In this document: piece by piece, positions 57,611-64,000 of the stretch
Layout: every line of letters begins with the position of its first letter
Position numbering within the stretch: position 1 is the first letter of the stretch
NCBI GenBank assembly: GCA_010909165.1
Contig: VJWM01000260.1
Span: 1 to 64,000, forward strand
Length of the DNA: 64,000 bases
Direction of reading: 5' to 3'
Origin: Anthoceros angustus
Taxonomy: Eukaryota > Streptophyta > Anthocerotopsida > Anthocerotales > Anthocerotaceae
Position numbers and translations under genes: made by a program
The notes under the pieces: generated by a model
The model's database searches: none
What the model saw: the letters and a program-made list of their open reading frames with translations, nothing else
Told to the model about the DNA's origin: nothing

Positions 57611-59383
57611 GGCAGTAAAGCGCGCACTCACGGTGTGGGCGTGCGGGAAGAAGTCACTAAGAAGGAAGGTCTATAAAACCCGTTACTTGCCTTATCGATA
57701 CGGGTTGTGTGAGGCGTCTGTGGTTGGCGGCGCAAAGGGAAGTAAAGTGTGGAGGATTGGCCGAAGGAGGAAAAGTTCTGCGATTTCTTTGGAATCACGG
57801 TGTGAGTGCATCGATCTCGGTGGCGGTGCGAGAAGGTGAAAGCGGGGAGTTGTCACGGTGCATGTGGGAGAAAGCCGGTGAGCAGGTGTGGGTGCGACAA
57901 GGAAAGGCGGCTGATTCGATCAAGCGAGTTGTTGCGGTGAAGGAAGGCGATGAAGCATGGAACATCGGTGGTAGCGGCGTGATCATCGGTGTTAATGCAT
58001 GTAGTTGCGTGTAGATAGGGATAATAGGCAGCTCAAGTGACAGAGAGTGAGAAGGAGGTGATCACGGAAGAATTGGGGGTGAAGAACAAGCGCTAGGTGG
58101 TCATGGCATCAAGTGGCGGATGTGAGCACGGCGATGGAGGTGCATGGTATGTTTGTTATAAGCGGCAAGTAACGATGTGGCGGGGCGATCACGGTGAGAC
58201 CAAGTGACATTGATCGTTGCAATCGGGCAGCTTGTGTTGACTAACAGCAAGACACTCGCTTTGCAAGGGATTGCAAACATAGGTAGTCTTCGAGAATCAA
58301 TCGATTCATATGGTTGTTTGACCAACACTAACAACACCGTTTTCCAAATTGTGAGAGCATCAAAGAGGGTTCCCATTGGGGACAACACGGTGGTTGACAT
58401 GGATATATGCGGACCACACTTGCAAGTCATGCTTCGGAGAATGAGCACAAGTGTTCCACATTTCAGACGAGGCCATGGGAAGACAAATGGAAAACACCTT
58501 TGGTAAGGAAGTATCGACTGGCAAGCCGAGCGACCGAGACATTTTTGCAAGCATTTTTCTTTGTATATGGAATCACATCATGAGATGCAACATGAGAGTT
58601 TTCCTTATGATCATGAGATCTTTTGAGTGGCGGGAAGGGGCATGAGCAGGCAAAGCTTCGTGTGGACCGATTGTGAAGGGGCATTTGGCTGGAACATCAT
58701 CATGCATCGGTGTTTGATCATTGGCCTGAAGGGTTCTTAATGTCAGCACAAGAGAAGCCAGTGACCTCTGTCGAAAGTGTGGTTAAGTCATACGCAGGAG
58801 AAAGCGGGCGTTTGCCATTGGTTACCCGAGAGCTTTTTATAGAGTGTTTGCTTGCTTACATGCAGTGTTGGAATGGGATGAGGCCACTTTGGAATCTTGG
58901 TATCTGCTCAATGACAATGTGGGGGATTTTCTTAGGGCTCAGTGCATCGAAAAACAGTATTATGTGAATGGTTTGAACGGGCGCGGTACCTCGGTGAAAG
59001 GGATAGTGATGAAGAAGAGGAGCTCATGGCCCGACATCGAGCAAAGGAGCGTGCGCGGTTGGGCAAAGCGCAGGTGGATGAATATTTTGACCCAGAAGAT
59101 CGGCGTGTGGCGTTATTGTACGGAAGAATGGAGCATGACAAACCGTCAGACCACGGCTTGAGGGCGGCATGTTCCGAAGGTTTTATCGACGATTCTATGG
59201 CATATGAGTGCCAAAGTGGTGCTCACACGCATAACGTTCTTTCGAGCAGCCCAACTTTGGCGGGGGCCATTTACAGCGTTGTGATGATGTGACTCATGTA
59301 GTTAAGGGTGTGATTCGAGTCCCGTAGAAAGTGGTTGAATCTTTTGATGGCATGTGTCCATGCTATGCGCTATGGCGGCAGTA
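57611..59383 (+). pseudogene. Element 2 3' coding part of unknown function
   Basis: Contains pieces matching element 1: VPHF/QFPD, ENTFGKEVSTGKPSDRDIF, FPYDHE, GMSRQSFVWTDCEGAF, FDHWPEGFLMSAQEKP, WDEATLESWYLLNDN, CIEKQYYVNGLNG and RAKERARLGKAQVDEYFDPE. A short extra segment MEHDKPSDHGLRAACSEGF ends it. No known domain. Confidence 0.5.
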
Positions 59384-60979
59384 TCATGGCATATAGAGGT
59401 AGGAATAGGCGGTAGGGTTTGGGTGTGATAACGTGTGTGTGTCGATATAAGTGTGTGGGGATAAGTGGTGCATGGACCATGCATGTGTATCTTGTGAGTG
59501 TGATGGCGTGATGCATGGCATGAGTATAGAGATAGGATGGCATCATGGCTACATGAGCCATGCGCTCGGAGGACAAGGCGTAATTAAGGCTCGTGGCGAA
59601 GATCTTCCGGCGTGTGCGGCGCGTTCACGGCCCCTTGGTCGGGCTGTAATTAAGATCGGGCGGTGTAGGCTACAAAGAGCTAGCAATCCGTCATTGGGGC
59701 GGATTGTTGATGTCGATTCAAGAGAGCGGCCATCGGATCCCAAGCGTTTTGTACCTTGTGTGTGATTGACGGTGGTGTGTGTGCATAGGAGGCGAGAGGT
59801 TCCAAAAGAGTGGTTTTGCCATTTACAAGCGTTGTGGGGATGTAATGTGACTCATGTAGTTAAGGGTGTAGATCACGAGTCCCGTAGGAAGTGGTTGAAA
59901 CGTTTTGGTGGCATGACATGTGTCCATGCTGCTCGGTATGGCGACCGGTTTGTCATGGCATATAGAGGTAGGAATAGGCATGTAGGGTTTGGGTGTGATA
60001 ACGTGTGTGTGTCCGGTATAATGTGTGGGGATAAGTGGTGCATGGACCATGACCGCATGTGTATCTGTGAGTGTGATGGCGTGATGCATGGCATGAGTAT
60101 AGAGATAGGATGGCATCATGGCTACATGAGCCATACGCTCGAAGGACAAGGCGTAATTAAGGCTCGTGGCGAAGATCTTCCGGCGTGTGCGGCGCGTTCA
60201 CGGCCCCTTGGTCGGGCTGTAATTAAGATCGGGCGGTGTAGGCTACAAAGAGCTAGCAATCCGTCATTGGGGCGGATTGTTGATGTCGATTCAAGAGAGC
60301 GGCCATCGGATCCCAAGCGTTTTGTACCTTGTGTGTGATTGACGGTGGTGTGTGTGCATAGGAGGCGAGAGGTTCCAAAAGAGTGGTTTTGCCATTTACA
60401 AGCGTTGTGGGGATGTAATGTGACTCATGTAGTTAAGGGTGTAGATCACGAGTCCCGTAGGAAGTGGTTGAAACGTTTTGGTGGCATGACATGTGTCCAT
60501 GCTGCTCGGTATGGCGACCGGTTTGTCATGGCATATAGAGGTAGGAATAGGCAGGTAGGGTTTGGGTGTGATAACGTGTGTGTGTCCGGTATAATGTGTG
60601 GGGATAAGTGGTGCATGGACCATGACTGCATGTGTATACTGTGAGTGTGATGGCGTGATGCATGGCATGAGTATAGAGATAGGATGGCATCATGGCTACA
60701 TGAGCCATACGCTCAGAATACGGACAAGCGTAATTAAGGCTCAGCGGCGAAGATCTTCCGGTGTGTGCGGGCGCGTTCACGGCCCTTTGGAATTCGGGCC
60801 GGTAATTAAGATCGGCGGCGGTGTAGGCTACAAAGAGCTAGCAATCCGTCATTGGGAGGCGGATTGTTGATGTCGATTCAAGAGAACGGCCATCAGATCC
60901 CAAAGCGTTTTGTGTACCTTGTGTGTGATTCGGTGGTGTGTGTGCATAGGAGCGAGGTTCCAAAAAGAGTGGTTTTTGC
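59384..60979 (+). repeat. Tandem array of type B block plus 140-bp spacer, three copies, 573-bp period
   Basis: Type B blocks at 59384-59819, 59952-60392 and 60526-60979 alternate with a spacer beginning ATTTACAAGCGTTGTGG. Near-identical stop codons at 59765 and 60338 give an exact 573-base period. As 573 is divisible by three, a 190-codon frame (59766-60338) spans one whole unit. The middle copies are nearly identical, pointing to recent unequal exchange. Confidence 0.85.
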
Positions 60980-61401
60980 CATTTACAAGCGTTGTGGTAT
61001 GAATGTAATGACGGCTCATGTAGTTAAGGGTGTAGATCACGAGTCCCATAGGAAGTGGTTGGACGCGTTTGGTGGCATGACATGTGCGTCCATGCACCGC
61101 TATGCGGTACGTGGCGCTGACCACACTGGCCAGTGAGCTTTGGAGCACGACAAACCATCGAGCCTCAATTGCGTGATAGTATGTTTAGACGATTCTATAG
61201 GCGGTTTCTGATGTCGGCGTGCCCAAGTCGCCACACCTCATACGATTGGTGGCGGCAACCGGCGAGCCATTTTGGTGTTTACCATCCACTTTTTGCTTAG
61301 CATAGGACATTGTGGTTATCGTGTTCGAGAAGAGTGTGTGAGGGTAAATTGAGGTTTAGAGATGAACCCGATCGATTGCCATGCCGACCATGCGACCATG
61401 G

Positions 61402-61826
61402 CATGGCAAGTCGGGTCTTCGATACATCTGATGTCGTAAGTACATGCGGATGATTGTGAGCGTATGCTCATATGCATGGGCATAGGGGTGATGGGCATGC
61501 ATGCACCCACACCCGCCATGAGCAGGCATAACGGACCAAGTTTGAGGCCATTTGTGATCACGGCGGGGATTATGGTTTCCTTGAGATCACCGATGGCGTC
61601 ATCTTAAACAAGTTGCCGTGGTGGCGGTGTCTGGCGGCCGGCGAAAGGGATAAAGGGGCAGCAATCGCGAGAAGACGGATTGCGATGTTTGTTCAGTGAG
61701 CAGGGACCATACAGATTCCCATGTAGGCGGTGAATGTAGGGCTTTGGGAGTGAGAAGGGATAGCGGTGAGGATGTTTGGAAGGCGATCAGCGGATGTATG
61801 CTGTGAGTCTCGTCGAATGAGTTTTG
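61402..61826 (+). repeat. Type A terminal block, copy 2
   Basis: Matches 41893-42323 over its length with many short indels. It is followed not by element interior but by CATTTTGATGTTTACCATCC, a sequence that also stands before the block near 61270. Confidence 0.75.
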
Positions 61827-63024
61827 CCATTTTGATGTTTACCATCCACTTTTTGCTTAGCATAGGACATTGTCGTTATCGTGTTCGGAAGAAAAGTGTG
61901 AGGGTAAATTGGGTTTAGAGATGAACCCGATCGGTGCCATGCCGACCATCGGCCATGGCGCGACACATCCTCACGCTTGATTTGAACAAAGAAAGCTTCG
62001 ATGGTATCTTGGGTTTGTTGAAGTCCGTAAAGAGGGCTCCCATATGAAGAGAAAATACCATAACGTTGAGACCAAAGCGAAGTTGATGGTCATAACTCTT
62101 GCATCCTACAAGTAATGAACACTTGTGGGATTCTGACCTTCATTCTTCATCGAATTGTGTCTGCCTTCCCCCTCCAGCGCACGGCCACCAATCTTGCTTA
62201 GTGTTGACTCCAGAATCCTTTCAACTACCACGGGTTTCATATTGCCCTAAGCGTGATGTAATATTTGTTGGCTCACGTTCTTCCCAATGTGCATGGTATC
62301 AATAAATGCCTAATTCATGATAAGACAATATAATATGACAAAAACTATAATAGCGATAAATTAATAATGTATATACTAACAAAAAGAGTTTAAGCAAATA
62401 GTTTTAAACAAAACAAAGGACATGTACCTACCTCCCAATACATAAGATGAGAATATTGTTATGATTTTGGTTGCCTGATGGAAATTGTAACTAATCAAGG
62501 CGAATTCAAGAACAACATGATGAGAGGTTTCACAGAGGCATATTCCATCAAGCATAGAATGGCCACTGTAAACCCAATCTCAAAGGGCGGTAGAAAGTAC
62601 AAACAAAGCGTTGTGGTATGAATGTAATGACAGCTCATGTAGTTAAGGGTGTAGATCACGGAGTCCCATAGGAAGTGGTTGGAACGTTTTGGTGGCATGA
62701 CATGTGTCCATACACCCGCTGTATGGGTGGCGCACGATACACAGCCCGGAGCTTTGGAGCACGACAAACCATCAGAGCCTCAATTGCGTGATAGTATGTT
62801 TAGACGATTCTATAGGCGGTTTTACGGTATCTGACGTGCCCAAGTGCTGCCACACCTCGCACGATTGGTGGCAGCAACTTCGGCAGGGGGGCCATTTTGG
62901 TGTTTACCATCCACTTTTTGCTTAGCATAGGACATTGTCGTTATGCTGTGTTCAGGGAAGAGTGTGTGAGGGTGAGGTTTAGAGATGAACCCGATCGATT
63001 GCCATGCCGACCATGCGACCATGG

Positions 63025-63424
63025 CGCGCCATGTCGGCGGTCTTGATACATCTGATGTCACAGCAAGTACACCGGATGATTGTGGCGTATGCTCATATGC
63101 ATGGGCATAGGGGTGATGGGCATGCGACCACACCCGCCATGAGCAGGCATACAGTAAGTTTGAGGCCGGGTGATCACGCGGGATTATAGTTTCACTTGAG
63201 ATCACCGATGGCGTCATGCGCCCCAAGTTGCCCGTGGCGGTGTCTGGCGCCGGCGAAAGGGATAAAGGCGCAATCCGAGAAGAGACGGATTGCGATGTTC
63301 ATGATAGCAGACGTATGCCCAGGCGGTGAATGTAGGGCTTTGGGAGTGAGAAGGGATAGCGGTGAGGATGTTTGGAAGGCGATCGCGCGGATGTATGCTG
63401 TGAGTCTCGTCGAATGAGTTTTGC
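63025..63424 (+). repeat. Type A terminal block, copy 3
   Basis: Third copy, shorter by small deletions, in the same context as copy 2 within the 1.62-kb tandem unit. Confidence 0.75.
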
Positions 63425-64000
63425 CATTTTGATGTTTACCATCCACTTTTTGCTTAGCATAGGACATTGTCGTTATGCTGTGTTCAGGGAAGAGTGTGTG
63501 AGGGTAAATTGAGGTTTAGAGATGAACCCGATCAGTGCCATGCCGACCATGCAGCCATGGCGCGACACATCCTCACGCTTGATTTGAACAAAGAAAGCTT
63601 CAGATGGTATCTTGGAGTTTGTTGAAGTCCGCTAAAGAGGGCTCCCATATGAAGAGAAAATACCATAACGTTGAGACCAAACTGAAGTTGATGGTCATAA
63701 CTCTTGCATCCTACAAGTAATGAACACTTGTAGGATTACAGCCTTTCTGTTCTTCATCAGAATTGTGGTCTCTGCCTTCCCCCCTCCTAGCGCACGGCCA
63801 CCAATCTTGCTTAGTATTTGACTCCACCGAATCCTTTCAACTACCACGGGTTTCATATTGCCCACAAACGTGATGTAATATTTGTTGGCTCACGTTCTTC
63901 CCAATGTGCATGGTATCCAATAAATGCCTAATTCATGATAAGACAATATAATATGACAAAAACTATAATAGCAGTAAATTAATAATGTATATACTAACAA

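Larger units (their letters stand above)
50102..59819 (+). mobile_element. Ty3/Gypsy-type element 2, related to element 1, with type B ends
   Basis: Same orientation and domain order as element 1: type B block (50102-50544), gag (50860-51760), a 767-base internal duplication (51900-53430), protease-like (53230-53560), methyltransferase (53840-54730), RT (54890-55650), RNase H (55850-56120), integrase (56410-57290), PHD-like (57440-57600), 3' coding part (57600-59380) and another type B block (59384-59819). It is diverged from element 1 throughout and more heavily broken. Both elements share TTTTGCACATCA.CAATCCC just after their left blocks. Confidence 0.75.
60989..64000. repeat. Direct tandem duplication, about 1.62-kb period, running off the right edge
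   Basis: GCGTTGTGGTATGAATGTAATGA starts near 60989 and near 62608, and the AT-rich word TTAATAATGTATATACTAAC ends near 62380 and at 64000. Each unit contains spacer, a segment coding HFGVYHPLFA, a type A block, GCGCGACACATCCTCACGCTTG, and an AT-rich tail. Copies differ by scattered short indels. The second unit lacks its end because of the window edge. Confidence 0.88.

Noticed and set aside
59384-60979. Telomere-like or CRISPR-like array
   Set aside because: The words GTAGGGTTTGGG are not repeated in tandem as telomere units, and the 573-base units without short spacers are not a CRISPR array.

Overview
The window looks like nuclear DNA of a streptophyte, either a charophyte alga or an early-diverging land plant. 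It holds spliced genes with short introns (about 80-200 bases), an eight-cysteine lipid-transfer protein, an OWL1/DNAJC11-type J-protein, a VDAC porin, a Patched-like sterol-sensing transporter, a Copia element primed by plant-type initiator tRNA-Met, and Ty3/Gypsy elements carrying a DNA cytosine methyltransferase. I could not search databases, so the species is not named.

Layout. Bases 1-9684 (minus strand) are a spliced gene for an acidic protein with a predicted N-myristoylated start; its 3' part is an array of about 12.5 repeats of roughly 619 bases that runs off the left edge. From 9.7 to 18.0 kb I see no gene, only small repeats. A secreted lipid-transfer protein (18.0-18.3 kb, minus) and a two-exon multi-pass membrane protein (18.8-19.9 kb, plus) follow. 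A Copia element with 177/188-base LTRs, a 5-base target duplication, primer-binding site and polypurine tract occupies 21209-26147; its reading frames are broken. A many-exon Patched-like gene lies at 27.6-33.2 kb (plus).

An OWL1/DNAJC11 homologue (34.9-39.0 kb) has its J-domain split by a 2.4-kb intron. That intron holds an alpha/beta-hydrolase-like gene, one of whose exons lies downstream of the gene's stop codon, and also a 14-base match to the Tn5/Nextera mosaic end. The OWL1 frame has stop codons, frameshifts and a 13-base duplication. An intact three-exon VDAC gene follows (39.6-40.9 kb, minus).

From about 41.9 kb to the right edge are two related Gypsy-type elements in the same orientation, with the order gag - protease-like - DNA cytosine-C5 methyltransferase - RT - RNase H - integrase - PHD-like finger - further 3' coding sequence. 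Each is bordered by its own class of terminal-repeat-like block (type A or type B), and the right end is built of tandem copies of these. The methyltransferase has a Trp-Glu-Cys in place of the usual Pro-Cys at the catalytic motif, in both copies. This retroelement-borne methyltransferase with its linked PHD-like finger is the best candidate for an unusual system. Frames in 42-64 kb, and in most of the 1-7.4 kb repeats, are broken by many small indels, so either decay or poor consensus quality must be allowed for.
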